The notes beneath the pieces are model-generated. The model was not told where the DNA came from and made no database searches. It saw only the letters and a list, made by a program, of their open reading frames with translations. Below are positions 1 through 8,769 of a stretch of DNA of 41,582 nucleotides, in pieces; the stretch's first letter is position 1, and each line of letters starts with the position of its first letter. Both the position numbers and the translations under genes were made by a program. The stretch is from G020354085 sp964629975 (lineage in GTDB: Bacteria; Pseudomonadota; Gammaproteobacteria; Acidiferrobacterales; Sulfurifustaceae): assembly GCA_964629975.1 (NCBI GenBank), contig CAZVUN010000009.1, positions 1-41,582 of the forward strand. Direction: 5' to 3'.

Positions 1-966
1 ATCATGCTCGCGCTCGGGCTCAACATCGTGGTCGGTTATGCCGGCCTGCTCGATCTCGGCTACATCGCCTTTTACGCCGTCGGCGCCTACCTGTATGCGC
101 TGCTCGCCTCGCCGCACTTCGGCGTGCATCTGCCGTTCTGGCTGCTGCTGCCGCTCGGCGCCGCGCTCGCCGGGCTGTTCGGGGCGCTGCTCGGGGCGCC
201 GACGCTCAAGCTGCGCGGCGACTATCTCGCCATCGTCACGCTCGGCTTCGGCGAGATCATCCGCATCTTTCTCACCAACCTCAACGCGCCGGTCAACATC
301 ACCAACGGCCCGCAGGGCGTGAGTCTGATCGACCCGATCGCGCTCGGCGGCTTTTCCTTCAGCCAGACGCAGGTGGTGCTCGGTATCAGCGTGCCCGGCG
401 TGTATCTCTACTACTACCTGTTCCTGCTGCTGGCCGCGGCGATCGCGTTCGTGTCCTGGCGCCTGGAGGACTCGCGCATCGGGCGCGCCTGGGTGGCGAT
501 CCGCGAGGACGAGGTGGCGGCCGAGGCGATGGGTATCAACACCCGCAACATCAAGCTGCTGGCCTTCGCCATGGGCGCCTCGTTCGGCGGTGTGGCCGGC
601 GGGCTGTTCGCCGGCTTCCAGGGCTTCATCAGCCCGGAGAGCTTCAATCTGTTCGAGTCGATCATCGTGCTGTGCATGCTGGTGCTGGGCGGGATGGGCA
701 ACATCCCGGGCGTGATCCTCGGCGCGATCCTGCTCACGACCTTTCCCGAGGCGCTGCGCTACCTGGGCGAGCTGCAGCAGCTGCTGTTCGGTGCGCTGAT
801 CGTCGACCCGGCCGACCTGCGCATGCTGGTCTTCGGTCTGGCGCTGGTGGTGATCATGATCTTCCGCCCGGCCGGCCTGCTGCCCTCGCGCCGGCGCCGA
901 CGCGAGCTCGGTGCGCCGCCGGGCGCCGCGGTGGAGCAGGCCACACTCTACGATGCCAAGCGCTGA
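1..966 (+). CDS. livM: Branched-chain amino acid ABC transporter permease LivM (5' partial)
   Basis: Inner-membrane permease of the high-affinity leucine/isoleucine/valine ABC importer. The frame is open from base 1. The visible product begins ALGLNIVVGYAGLLDLGY, which in this family follows at least one transmembrane segment, so the N-terminus lies left of the window and the ATG at base 4 is probably internal. Several hydrophobic segments follow. The loop with AWVAIREDEVAAEAMGIN is the coupling-helix region that contacts the ATPases, and the protein ends in a short basic tail. livG follows directly with the livF ATPase after it, as in known liv operons. LivH and the periplasmic binding protein must lie outside. 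Family call is firm; substrate is inferred from family and operon. Confidence 0.93.
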   Translation: MMLALGLNIVVGYAGLLDLGYIAFYAVGAYLYALLASPHFGVHLPFWLLLPLGAALAGLFGALLGAPTLKLRGDYLAIVTLGFGEIIRIFLTNLNAPVNITNGPQGVSLIDPIALGGFSFSQTQVVLGISVPGVYLYYYLFLLLAAAIAFVSWRLEDSRIGRAWVAIREDEVAAEAMGINTRNIKLLAFAMGASFGGVAGGLFAGFQGFISPESFNLFESIIVLCMLVLGGMGNIPGVILGAILLTTFPEALRYLGELQQLLFGALIVDPADLRMLVFGLALVVIMIFRPAGLLPSRRRRRELGAPPGAAVEQATLYDAKR

Positions 967-970
967 CCCC

Positions 971-1750
971 ATGGCCGCCCCCGCACCGCCGCTGCTCGAG
1001 GTCATCGGCGTCTCGAAACACTTTGGCGGCGTGGCGGCGCTCGAGCACGTCTCGTTGAGCATCGCCCCCGGGGAGATCTACGGCCTGATCGGCCCGAACG
1101 GTGCCGGCAAGACCACGCTGTTTAACTGCATCACCGGGCTGTACACCCCCGAGACCGGCCAGGTGCTGCTGGCCGGTGAGCCGATCGAGCGCCTCACGCC
1201 GCATCAGGTCACCGCCCACGGTGTGGCGCGTACCTTCCAGAACATCCGCCTGTTCGCCAACATGACCGCGCTCGAAAACGTCATGGTCGGCCGGCACGTG
1301 CGCACGCGCGCCGGGGTGTGGGACGCGATCGTGCGCAGCCGTGTGGCGCGCGCCGAAGAGGCGGCGATTGCGCGGCGCGCGCACGAGCTGCTCGACTACG
1401 TCGGCATCGGCACGCACGCACGGGCGCTCGCCAAGCACCTGTCCTATGGCGATCAGCGCCGGCTCGAGATCGCCCGGGCGCTGGCCACCGACCCGCGCCT
1501 GCTGGCGCTGGATGAGCCGGCGGCCGGCATGAACGAGAACGAGACGGCGCGCCTGAAGTCGCTGCTGCACACGATCCGGCACGACGGCGTCACCGTATTG
1601 ATCATCGAGCACGACATGCGGCTGATGATGGACGTGTGCGACCGCATCGCGGTGCTCAATTTCGGCAAGCGCATCGCCGAGGGCCTGCCGGCCACGATCC
1701 GGCGTCACCCCGAGGTCATCGCCGCCTACCTGGGGGAGGGGTTCGCATGA
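971..1750 (+). CDS. livG: Branched-chain amino acid ABC transporter ATPase LivG
   Basis: Cytoplasmic ATPase that pairs with LivF to drive the LivHM permease. With the ATG at 971 the protein is 259 aa. Walker A GPNGAGKT is at about residues 41-48, the signature LSYGDQRRLEIARAL near 157, Walker B LLALDEPAAGMN near 178-182 and the switch His in IIEHDM near 214. The DEPAAGMN wording is typical of LivG. An alternative ATG at 953 would overlap the livM stop by 14 nt; neither start has a convincing Shine-Dalgarno site. The stop overlaps the livF start (ATGA), indicating coupled translation. Confidence 0.95.
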   Translation: MAAPAPPLLEVIGVSKHFGGVAALEHVSLSIAPGEIYGLIGPNGAGKTTLFNCITGLYTPETGQVLLAGEPIERLTPHQVTAHGVARTFQNIRLFANMTALENVMVGRHVRTRAGVWDAIVRSRVARAEEAAIARRAHELLDYVGIGTHARALAKHLSYGDQRRLEIARALATDPRLLALDEPAAGMNENETARLKSLLHTIRHDGVTVLIIEHDMRLMMDVCDRIAVLNFGKRIAEGLPATIRRHPEVIAAYLGEGFA

Positions 1751-2454
1751 CGCTGCTCGAGGTGAAGGGCCTCGCGGTCAGCTACGACGGCATCCAGGCG
1801 GTCAAGGGCATCGATCTCACGGTGCGCGCCGGCGAGCTCGTGTGCCTGATCGGCGCCAACGGTGCCGGCAAGACCACCACGCTCAAGGCGCTCGCCGGCA
1901 TGCTCGGGCCGAGCGCCGGGCACATCTACTACGACGGCCACGGCATCACCGGCAAGCCGGCGCATGTGCTGGTGCGGCGCGGCTTGGCGCTGGTGCCGGA
2001 GGGACGCGGCATCTTCGCGCGCCTGACGGTGAACGAGAACCTGCAGCTCGGCGCCTACACGCGCCGCGACGCGGCGATCGGCGCCGATCTCGAGCACGTG
2101 TTCAGTCTGTTCCCGCAGCTCGCCGGCCGCCGCCACCAGCTCGCCGGCACGCTCTCCGGTGGCGAGCAGCAGATGCTCGCCATCGGGCGCGCGCTGATGG
2201 CCCGGCCGCGTCTGCTGCTGCTCGATGAGCCGAGCATGGGGCTGGCGCCGATCCTGGTACAGAAGATCTTCGACATCCTCCGGCGCATTGCCGCCGACGG
2301 TGTGAGCATGCTGCTGGTCGAGCAGAATGCGCGCCTGGCGCTGGCGCTGGCGCAGCGCGGCTACGTGATGGAGAGCGGGCGCATCGTGCGCACCGACCTG
2401 GCGGCGCGCCTGTTGAGCGATCCGGCGGTGCGGGCCGCCTACCTGGGCGGGTAG
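1747..2454 (+). CDS. livF: Branched-chain amino acid ABC transporter ATPase LivF
   Basis: Second ATPase of the Liv importer, 235 aa. Walker A GANGAGKT is at 36-43, the signature LSGGEQQMLAIGRAL near 137 and Walker B LLLLDEPSMGLAP near 157. The switch segment reads LLVEQN, with Gln where LivG has His, as is usual for LivF. The ATG overlaps the livG TGA and sits after a purine-rich GGGGGAGGGG ribosome site at about 1732-1741. The TAG at 2452-2454 is only 3 nt from the convergent glnD stop, so no terminator fits between the two genes. Confidence 0.96.
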   Translation: MTLLEVKGLAVSYDGIQAVKGIDLTVRAGELVCLIGANGAGKTTTLKALAGMLGPSAGHIYYDGHGITGKPAHVLVRRGLALVPEGRGIFARLTVNENLQLGAYTRRDAAIGADLEHVFSLFPQLAGRRHQLAGTLSGGEQQMLAIGRALMARPRLLLLDEPSMGLAPILVQKIFDILRRIAADGVSMLLVEQNARLALALAQRGYVMESGRIVRTDLAARLLSDPAVRAAYLGG

Positions 2455-2457
2455 GGC

Positions 2458-5163
2458 CTACACCGCCATTGCCGTGGGCGTGGCAAGGGCGCCGCCGAGG
2501 CGTTCGACGATGCCGCGCTCGAGACAGCGCTGTTGCGCCGGGTCGGTAAGCGGCTGGTGCGCATCGCGCGTGTTGACGAAGAAGATGTCCTCGGCGCGCT
2601 CGCCGTAGGTCGAGACCTTGGCCGCCACCAGGTTGACGCGGCACTCCTGCAGCGTGAGCGCCACCTGGTACAGCAGTCCGGGACGGTCCTGGGCCACCAC
2701 CTCCATGATGCTGAGCGGCTTGCCCGGTATGGAAGTGAACGTCACGCGCGTCTCGATCGGGAAGTGCTTGAGCTGGCGCGGCACGAGCGCGCTGGTGCGA
2801 TCCGGGGCGGGCGCGGGGTGGAGCAGCTGGGCGCGCAGCGCCTGCCCGAGCTGGGCGAGGGCGCGCGGCTCGGTGACCGGCTGGCCGGCGTGGTCGAGCA
2901 CGACGAAGGTGTCGAGCGCGAAACCGGCGCGGGTGGTGTGAATGCGCGCGTCCATGATCGACAGGTTCATGCGGTCGAAGCCGCCGGTCAGGATCACGAA
3001 CAGGTCGTCGCGATCGGGGCTGTAGATGAGGAACTCGCTGCCGCCGAGCTCCGCGCTGTAGCGCGTCGCCACCAGCGGCAGGTCCGAGGCCGCCGCGCCG
3101 GCAATGACCTCGGCGTGCCAGGCGAGGCTGTCGGCGTCGTAGCGCAGGAAGTACTCGGTGTCCATGCCGTCCCAGAAGTGCGCGACGTGCTCGCCATAGA
3201 AGTCCTTGCGCTCCAGGATGGCGCGCGCCGCCGCGCGCAGGTCGCTCACGTGCTCCTCGACGTCGAGCGGTTGCGCCACGCCGCGCGCCAGCGCCCGCGC
3301 GGTCTCGCTGTAGAGCTGCGACAGCAGCCGGCCCTTCCACGCATTCCACACCTTGGGGCTGGTGCCGCGCATGTCCGCGACCGTGAGCAGGTAGAGGAAG
3401 TCGAGCCGTTCCTGGTCGCCGACCTGCTGCGCGAAGGCGCGCACCACCTCCGGATCGGAGATGTCCTGGCGCTGCGCGGTCATCGACATGAGCAGATGGT
3501 GGCGCACCAGCCAGGCGATGAAGCGCGTGTCGTATTCGCTCAGGTTGTGCAGGCGGCAGAAGTGCTCGGCGTCCTCGGCGCCGAGCACCGAGTGATCGCC
3601 GCCGCGCCCCTTGGCGATGTCGTGGAACAGACCCGCGATGTACAGCCGTTCGGGCTTGAACAGCCGCTGGATGATCTCGCTGGCGAGCGGGAACTCGTGA
3701 CGGAACTGCGGCACCGTGAAACGGCGCAGGTTGCGCACCACCATGAGGATGTGCTCGTCCACGGTGTAGACGTGGAACAGGTCGTGCTGCATCTGCCCGA
3801 CGATCTTGCCGAACACCGGCAGGTAGGCGCCGAGCACGCCGTAGCGGTTCATGCGCCGCAGCGCGTGGGTGAGGCCCTGCCCGTGGCGCAGCATCTCCAT
3901 GAACAGGCTGCGACAGGCGAGATCGCGGCGGAACTTCATGTCGATGCGGCGCAGGTTGCTGCGCAGCGCGCGGATGGTGTTGGCGCGCACGCCCTTCAGT
4001 TCGGGATGCTGTTGCAGCACCAGGAACAGTTCCAGCATCGCGAAGGGCGCGCGCTCGAACACGCGCGGGTGCGCCACCTCGAGAAAGTCGTTGTGCGCCT
4101 GGAAGCGCCGGCTGATCGGGCGGATACGCGGGCGCCCCTTGGCGAGCAGCGTCTCCTGGAAGTGCTGCAGCGCGATCTCGTTGAGCAGCGCGAGCTCCTT
4201 GATGGTGCGGTAGTAGCGCTTCATGAACAGCTCGACCGCGAGGATGCCGGGCTTGTCGCGATAGCCGAACTGCTTGGCGAGGGCGCGCTGGTGGTCGAAC
4301 AGCAGCCGGTCCTCGCGCCGCCCCGCCAGGTAGTGCAGGCCGGTGCGCACCTGCCACAGAAAATTGCGCCCGCGCACGAGCGCGCGGTACTCCGCATCGC
4401 TCAGGAAAGCGTGCTCGACCAGCTCATGCAGCGCGCCGGTGCCGAAATGGCGCTGCGCCACCCAGGCGATCATCTGCACGTCGCGCAGCCCGCCGGGACC
4501 GTCCTTGACGTTGGGTTCGAGGTTGTAGGCGGTGTCGTCGAAGCGGTGGTGGCGCTCCTGCTGCTCGGCGAGCTTGCCGGCGAAGAACTTCGGCGCCGGC
4601 CAGATGTGCGCCGGGTCGCTCTGGTGCAGCATGCGCTCGCACAGGGCGCGGTCGCCGCACAGCCAGCGCGCCTCCATGAGATTGGTCGCGACCGTGATGT
4701 CGGCCTTGGCCTCCTTCACGCATTCCTTGAGGGTGCGTACCGAGTGGCCGACCTCGAGCCCCATGTCCCACAGGAAGCGCAGCAGCGTCTCGACGAAAGT
4801 GCGGATGTCCTCGCGGTCGCGCTCGACGAGGAACAGCAGGTCGATGTCCGAGCTGGGATGCAGCTCCCCCCGCCCATAGCCGCCCACGGCCACGAGGGCG
4901 GCATGCGTCTTGGGCGCGAGGCGGCGCTGGTGCAGCGCCCAGGCCTGTTCGAGCAGCCGATCCACGAGCCAGGCCTGCCACTGTACCGACTTGACGGCAT
5001 CGGGCTTGGCGAGAAAGAACTGCCGCAACGTGTCGCGCCCGCTCTTGAGCGCGGCGCGGAACACCGCGAGCGGCTGGCTGCTCGGCGCGAGCGCGCGCGC
5101 GAAGCCCGCGTCATCAAAGACGCTGTCGCGACTCTTCCACGGTGGCGTCGGCGTCACGGACAC
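2458..5163 (-). CDS. glnD: Bifunctional [protein-PII] uridylyltransferase / uridylyl-removing enzyme GlnD
   Basis: Nitrogen sensor that uridylylates PII proteins when glutamine is low and removes UMP when it is high. 901 aa, close to the usual ~890. The nucleotidyltransferase motif GGYGRGELHPSSDIDLL is at 94-110, with metal-binding Asp106 and Asp108. A PII-uridylyltransferase linker follows, then an HD hydrolase motif (GLFHDIAKGRGGDHS near 510-525). Two C-terminal ACT domains bind glutamine; the last contains QDRPGLLYQVALTLQE. Start is a GTG at 5163, one base after the map stop, so it is probably co-transcribed with map. All catalytic motifs are intact. Confidence 0.96.
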   Translation of the reverse strand: MSVTPTPPWKSRDSVFDDAGFARALAPSSQPLAVFRAALKSGRDTLRQFFLAKPDAVKSVQWQAWLVDRLLEQAWALHQRRLAPKTHAALVAVGGYGRGELHPSSDIDLLFLVERDREDIRTFVETLLRFLWDMGLEVGHSVRTLKECVKEAKADITVATNLMEARWLCGDRALCERMLHQSDPAHIWPAPKFFAGKLAEQQERHHRFDDTAYNLEPNVKDGPGGLRDVQMIAWVAQRHFGTGALHELVEHAFLSDAEYRALVRGRNFLWQVRTGLHYLAGRREDRLLFDHQRALAKQFGYRDKPGILAVELFMKRYYRTIKELALLNEIALQHFQETLLAKGRPRIRPISRRFQAHNDFLEVAHPRVFERAPFAMLELFLVLQQHPELKGVRANTIRALRSNLRRIDMKFRRDLACRSLFMEMLRHGQGLTHALRRMNRYGVLGAYLPVFGKIVGQMQHDLFHVYTVDEHILMVVRNLRRFTVPQFRHEFPLASEIIQRLFKPERLYIAGLFHDIAKGRGGDHSVLGAEDAEHFCRLHNLSEYDTRFIAWLVRHHLLMSMTAQRQDISDPEVVRAFAQQVGDQERLDFLYLLTVADMRGTSPKVWNAWKGRLLSQLYSETARALARGVAQPLDVEEHVSDLRAAARAILERKDFYGEHVAHFWDGMDTEYFLRYDADSLAWHAEVIAGAAASDLPLVATRYSAELGGSEFLIYSPDRDDLFVILTGGFDRMNLSIMDARIHTTRAGFALDTFVVLDHAGQPVTEPRALAQLGQALRAQLLHPAPAPDRTSALVPRQLKHFPIETRVTFTSIPGKPLSIMEVVAQDRPGLLYQVALTLQECRVNLVAAKVSTYGERAEDIFFVNTRDAHQPLTDPAQQRCLERGIVERLGGALATPTAMAV

Positions 5164-5164
5164 C

Positions 5165-5932
5165 TCAGGGATCTTCGCCGGGGGCGCGTGTCAGTATCTC
5201 GTAGCCGGACTCGGTCACCAGCACGGTGTGCTCCCACTGCGCCGACAGCGAGTGATCGCGCGTCACGACCGTCCAGTTGTCGGGCAGCAGCTTGATGTCG
5301 GGCTTGCCGGCATTGATCATCGGTTCGACCGTGAAGGTCATGCCGGGCACGAGCTCGATCCCGGTGCCGGGCTGGCCGTAGTGCAGGACCTGCGGGTCCT
5401 CGTGAAACTCGCGCCCGATGCCGTGGCCGCAGTACTCGCGCACCACCGAGAAGCCGTGCGCTTCGGCGTGGCGCTGGATGGCGTGACCGATGTCGCCGAG
5501 GCGCGCGCCCGGCCGCACCGCCTGGATGCCGAGCAGCATGCACTCGCGCGTGACCTGCACCAGGCGGCGCGCCTGGATCGACGGTTCGCCCACGAACAGC
5601 ATGCAGCTGGTGTCACCGTGATAGCCGTCCTTGATGACCGTCACGTCGATGTTGATGATGTCGCCCTTCTTGAGCTTCTTGTCGCCGGGGATGCCGTGGC
5701 ACACCTGGTGGTTGACCGAGGTGCAGATCGACTTGGGAAAGCCCTTGTAGTTGAGCGGGGCCGGTACCGCCTGTTGCACATTGACGATGTAGTCGTGACA
5801 CAGCCGGTCGAGCTCGCCGGTGGTGACGCCCGGTTGCACGTACGGGCGAATCATCTGCAGGACCTCGGCGGCCAGGCGGCCGGCCACGCGCATCTTCTCG
5901 ATTTCCTCCGGGGACTTGATGGTGATGGGCAT
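5165..5932 (-). CDS. map: Type I methionine aminopeptidase
   Basis: Removes the initiator Met from nascent proteins in the cytoplasm. 255 aa, the length of simple type Ia enzymes. The five metal ligands are visible as Asp96 (INIDVT), Asp107 (GDTS), His170 (GHGIGREFHEDP), Glu203 (FTVEPM) and Glu234 (WEHT). The substrate-contacting His79 is in NHQVCHGIP. Transcribed away from rpsB and into glnD. In many gammaproteobacteria map and glnD both lie just upstream of rpsB, as here. The ATG has no clear Shine-Dalgarno site. Confidence 0.97.
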   Translation of the reverse strand: MPITIKSPEEIEKMRVAGRLAAEVLQMIRPYVQPGVTTGELDRLCHDYIVNVQQAVPAPLNYKGFPKSICTSVNHQVCHGIPGDKKLKKGDIINIDVTVIKDGYHGDTSCMLFVGEPSIQARRLVQVTRECMLLGIQAVRPGARLGDIGHAIQRHAEAHGFSVVREYCGHGIGREFHEDPQVLHYGQPGTGIELVPGMTFTVEPMINAGKPDIKLLPDNWTVVTRDHSLSAQWEHTVLVTESGYEILTRAPGEDP

Positions 5933-6030
5933 GGCGGGCGGCGGCGACGGGCAGGCCGGTATTGTCCGTGATCGTGACCTGGGAAAAAAGGCCGAAACAT
6001 TGGGGTCTTGTGCCGAACTCCTTGAATCGA

Positions 6031-6059
6031 TTGTCGTTGTCGGACCCCTGTGTTATAAA
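6031..6059 (+). promoter_or_regulatory. Candidate sigma-70 promoter for rpsB-tsf
   Basis: TTGTCG (6031-6036), a 17-bp spacer and TATAAA (6054-6059) form a near-consensus promoter in the 247-bp gap between divergent map and rpsB. It would give a leader of about 113 nt before the rpsB ATG. Position and quality suit a highly expressed ribosomal-protein operon. No experimental evidence. Confidence 0.7.
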
Positions 6060-6065
6060 GGCGCC

Positions 6066-6179
6066 CCGAAAACTCAACCCACACGCGGTTCGTCACGTGC
6101 GCCCGGGTGCTCCGTCTTCGCTACACGCGGCCGGGGTTGGCGCATGGGGATCGCGGCGGAAAAACCCGAAGGAGACCCT
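6066..6179 (+). promoter_or_regulatory. rpsB 5' leader, candidate S2 autoregulatory RNA
   Basis: The expected rpsB transcript carries a structured GC-rich leader. CAACCC (6075-6080) can pair with GGGTTG (6134-6139), the octamer ACACGCGG occurs twice (6081-6088 and 6123-6130), and GGGGATCGCGG lies at 6146-6156 shortly before the ribosome site GAAGGAGA. In E. coli and relatives S2 represses its own operon through a conserved rpsB leader. Assigning that role here is inference from position and structure; I could not align it to a covariance model. Confidence 0.4.
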
Positions 6180-7067
6180 ATGGCACAAGTCAGCATGCGC
6201 CAGATGCTGGAGGCCGGTGTGCATTTCGGCCACCAGACGCGGTTCTGGCATCCCAAGATGCGCCCCTATATCTTCGGGGAGCGCAACAAGATCCACATCA
6301 TCAATCTCGAGAAGACGCTGCCGCTGTTCAATGAGGCGATGGCGTTTCTGCGCAAGCTCTCGGAAAACGGCGGCACCGTGCTGTTCGTCGGCACCAAGCG
6401 CCAGGCGCAGGAGACGATCGAGCAGGAGGCACAGCGCGCCGGCTGCCCGTACGTCAGTCACCGCTGGCTGGGCGGCATGCTCACCAACTTCCGCACCATC
6501 AAGAAATCGATGGAGCGCCTGAAGACGCTCGACAGCATTCTCAACGAGGGCAGCCTCGGCAAGCTCAGCAAGAAGGAAACCCTCACGCTCGAGCGCGAGC
6601 GCGAGAAGCTCGAAAAGAGCCTGGGCGGCATCAAGCACATGACCTCGCTGCCGGACGCGTTGTTCGTCATCGATGTCGGTCACGAGTACATCGCGGTGGC
6701 CGAGGCCAACCGCCTCGGTATCCCGGTGGTGGGCGTGGTCGACTCCAACAACAAGCCGGACGGCGTCGATTACATGTTTCCGGGCAACGACGACGCGATT
6801 CGTGCCATCCGTCTCTACGCGGAGACGGCCGCCGACGCCGTGCTCGAGGGGCGCGCGGCGCGCGCCGCCAGCATGCCGGCGACCGACGAGGAATTCGTCG
6901 AAGTGAAGGAAGAGCCGAAGGTCAAGGTGGTGGCAAAGAAGCGCGCCGGCGCGGACGGCGAAGCAGCAAGCGGTGAGGCGGCGGGCGCTGAGCCGGAGAA
7001 GGGGGCCGGCGCACCACCCAAGGCCAAGCCGGCCGGCGGTCGCGGCAAGAAAACCGCCAGCGAATAG
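6180..7067 (+). CDS. rpsB: 30S ribosomal protein S2
   Basis: Ribosomal protein S2, needed on the 30S subunit for S1 binding. 295 aa from the ATG at 6180, preceded by a strong GAAGGAGA ribosome site. The family signature begins VSMRQMLEAGVHFGHQTRFW, and conserved blocks GTKRQAQETIEQEA, RWLGGMLTNF and PDALFVIDVGHE are all present. The conserved body ends near residue 240. The last ~55 residues form a low-complexity tail rich in Lys, Ala, Glu and Gly that E. coli S2 (241 aa) lacks. Such tails occur in some high-GC proteobacteria. The frame is open far upstream, but the family start and ribosome site fix this start. Confidence 0.98.
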   Translation: MAQVSMRQMLEAGVHFGHQTRFWHPKMRPYIFGERNKIHIINLEKTLPLFNEAMAFLRKLSENGGTVLFVGTKRQAQETIEQEAQRAGCPYVSHRWLGGMLTNFRTIKKSMERLKTLDSILNEGSLGKLSKKETLTLEREREKLEKSLGGIKHMTSLPDALFVIDVGHEYIAVAEANRLGIPVVGVVDSNNKPDGVDYMFPGNDDAIRAIRLYAETAADAVLEGRAARAASMPATDEEFVEVKEEPKVKVVAKKRAGADGEAASGEAAGAEPEKGAGAPPKAKPAGGRGKKTASE

Positions 7068-7085
7068 GCGCCACGACGCAACAAA

Positions 7086-7108
7086 CCAAGGGGGCTTCGC
7101 CCCCTTGG
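7086..7108 (+). terminator. Hairpin between rpsB and tsf (attenuator-like)
   Basis: A perfect 9-bp stem CCAAGGGGG / CCCCCTTGG closes a CTTCG loop 18 nt after the rpsB stop. It is followed only by CCTTATT rather than a run of T, so it is more likely a partial terminator or RNA-stability element that lowers tsf relative to rpsB than a full stop. Confidence 0.6.
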
Positions 7109-7144
7109 CCTTATTCGGAGCCACGCGAACTCACGGGAGCAGTC

Positions 7145-8029
7145 ATGACAATCTCGGCACAGATGGTGAAAGAACTGCGCGAGCGCACCGGACTCGGCAT
7201 GATGGAATGCAAGGCGGCGCTCACGGAGACCGGCGGCGACATGGAGGCGGCGGCCGAACTGCTGCGCAAGAAGGCCGGCGCCAAGCTCGAGAAGAAGGCC
7301 GGGCGCACCGCGGCCGATGGCGCCATTGCCATTTACAGCAGTGCCGATGCCAGGCTCGCCGCGATGGTCGAGGTGAACTGCGAAACCGACTTCGTGGCCA
7401 AGGGCGAGGATTTCCTTGCCTTCGCCGGCCGCGTCGCGGAGCGCATCGCCCGGTCGAACCCGGCGGACCTCGACGCGCTGCTCAGGCTGCCGCTGCAGGA
7501 CGGTGCGGCCACGAGTGTGGCCCAGGGCCTCGAGGCGCTGGTGGCCAAGCTCGGCGAGAAGATGGCCGTGCGCCGCTTCGAGCGCATCGAGAGCCGCGGC
7601 CTGATTGGCAGCTACGTGCACGGCCGCAAGATCGGCGTGCTGGTCGAGCTCGAGGGCGGCAGCGTCGAGCTGGCGCGCGATCTCGCCATGCACGTGGCCG
7701 CAAGCCGCCCGGAATACGTGACCCGGGAAGAGGTGCCGGCCGAGCGGATCGCCAAGGAGAAGGAGATCTTCGTCGAGCAGGCCCGGCAGTCGGGCAAACC
7801 CGCCAACATCATCGACAAGATGGTCGAAGGCCGCATCAACAAGTTCCTGAGCGAGATCACGCTGCTCGGCCAGCCGTTCGTCAAGGACCCCGACATCAGC
7901 GTCGACAAGCTCATCAACTCGAAGAGCGCCAAGGTGCGGCGCTTCATCCGCTACGAAGTGGGCGAAGGCATCGAGAAGAAGGTGAGCGACTTCGCCGCCG
8001 AAGTCATGGCGACCGTCAAGGGAGGCTAG
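7145..8029 (+). CDS. tsf: Translation elongation factor Ts
   Basis: Guanine-nucleotide exchange factor for EF-Tu. 294 aa. The N-terminal UBA-like domain carries the signature LRERTGLGMMECKAAL, and the EF-Tu contact motif TDFVAK lies near residue 80, within VNCETDFVAKGEDF. The C-terminal dimerisation-like domain ends in KKVSDFAAEV. Length and order match the family. It follows rpsB across the hairpin at 7086-7108, the normal rpsB-tsf pairing. Confidence 0.98.
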   Translation: MTISAQMVKELRERTGLGMMECKAALTETGGDMEAAAELLRKKAGAKLEKKAGRTAADGAIAIYSSADARLAAMVEVNCETDFVAKGEDFLAFAGRVAERIARSNPADLDALLRLPLQDGAATSVAQGLEALVAKLGEKMAVRRFERIESRGLIGSYVHGRKIGVLVELEGGSVELARDLAMHVAASRPEYVTREEVPAERIAKEKEIFVEQARQSGKPANIIDKMVEGRINKFLSEITLLGQPFVKDPDISVDKLINSKSAKVRRFIRYEVGEGIEKKVSDFAAEVMATVKGG

Positions 8030-8032
8030 CCC

Positions 8033-8767
8033 TTGAACGCCGCGCCCACGGGGTTGGCCTATCGCCGGGTGCTGCTCAAGCTCTCCGGCGAGGCGCTCAT
8101 GGGCGCCGATGCCTACGGCATCAACCGCGAGGTCATCACGCGCATCGCGGCCGAGCTCAAGGGGGTGGCGGCCACCGGGGTGCAGTGCGCGGTGGTGATC
8201 GGCGGCGGCAACATCTTCCGCGGCATCGCCGCCGGTGCCCAGGGCATGGATCGGTCGACCGCCGACCACATGGGCATGCTCGCCACGGTCATGAACGCAC
8301 TCGCGCTGCAGGATGCGCTCGAGAAGCAGGGGGTGGCGGTGCGCGTGCAGTCGGCGCTGCGCATCGACCAGGTGGTCGAACCGTACGTGCGCCGCCGCGC
8401 CCTGCGCCACCTCGAGCGCGGGCGTATCGTCATCTTCGCCGCCGGCACCGGCAACCCGTTCTTCAGCACCGACACCGCCGCGGCCCTGCGCGCCATGGAG
8501 ATCGGCGCGGAGGTGGTGCTCAAGGCCACCAAGGTCGACGGCGTCTACGACCGCGATCCGAAGAAGTTTCCCGATGCACGCCGCTACGACACCGTGACCT
8601 ACGCCGAGGTGCTGGAGAAGCGCCTCGGGGTCATGGACATGGCATCGATCGCGCTGTGCCGCGACCAGAACATGCCGCTGCGCGTGTTCGCCATCACCAA
8701 ACCCGGCAGCCTGCTGCGCATCCTGGCGGGCGAAGCCGAAGGAACTCTCGTCAAGGGCGGAGACTGA
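8033..8767 (+). CDS. pyrH: UMP kinase
   Basis: Hexameric bacterial UMP kinase of the amino acid kinase family; makes UDP for pyrimidine synthesis. 244 aa. LLKLSGEAL (14-22) and the glycine loop VIGGGNIFRG bind phosphates, and KATKVDGVYDRDPKK is the nucleotide-binding segment. Start is a TTG at 8033: GGAGG at 8021-8025 lies 7 nt upstream, and no ATG or GTG in frame would keep the first beta strand. It begins 3 nt after the tsf stop, so it is likely in the rpsB-tsf operon. Confidence 0.96.
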   Translation: MNAAPTGLAYRRVLLKLSGEALMGADAYGINREVITRIAAELKGVAATGVQCAVVIGGGNIFRGIAAGAQGMDRSTADHMGMLATVMNALALQDALEKQGVAVRVQSALRIDQVVEPYVRRRALRHLERGRIVIFAAGTGNPFFSTDTAAALRAMEIGAEVVLKATKVDGVYDRDPKKFPDARRYDTVTYAEVLEKRLGVMDMASIALCRDQNMPLRVFAITKPGSLLRILAGEAEGTLVKGGD

Positions 8768-8769
8768 CC

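Noticed and set aside
2533..5295. Long open frame (920 codons) on the plus strand opposite glnD
   Set aside because: Composition-driven mirror of a GC-rich gene; the product is His/Val/Arg/Glu-rich without domains, while glnD on the other strand is complete.
5820..6179. In-frame extension of rpsB upstream into the map region
   Set aside because: Crosses a promoter and a leader; the strong ribosome site and family start place the ATG at 6180.
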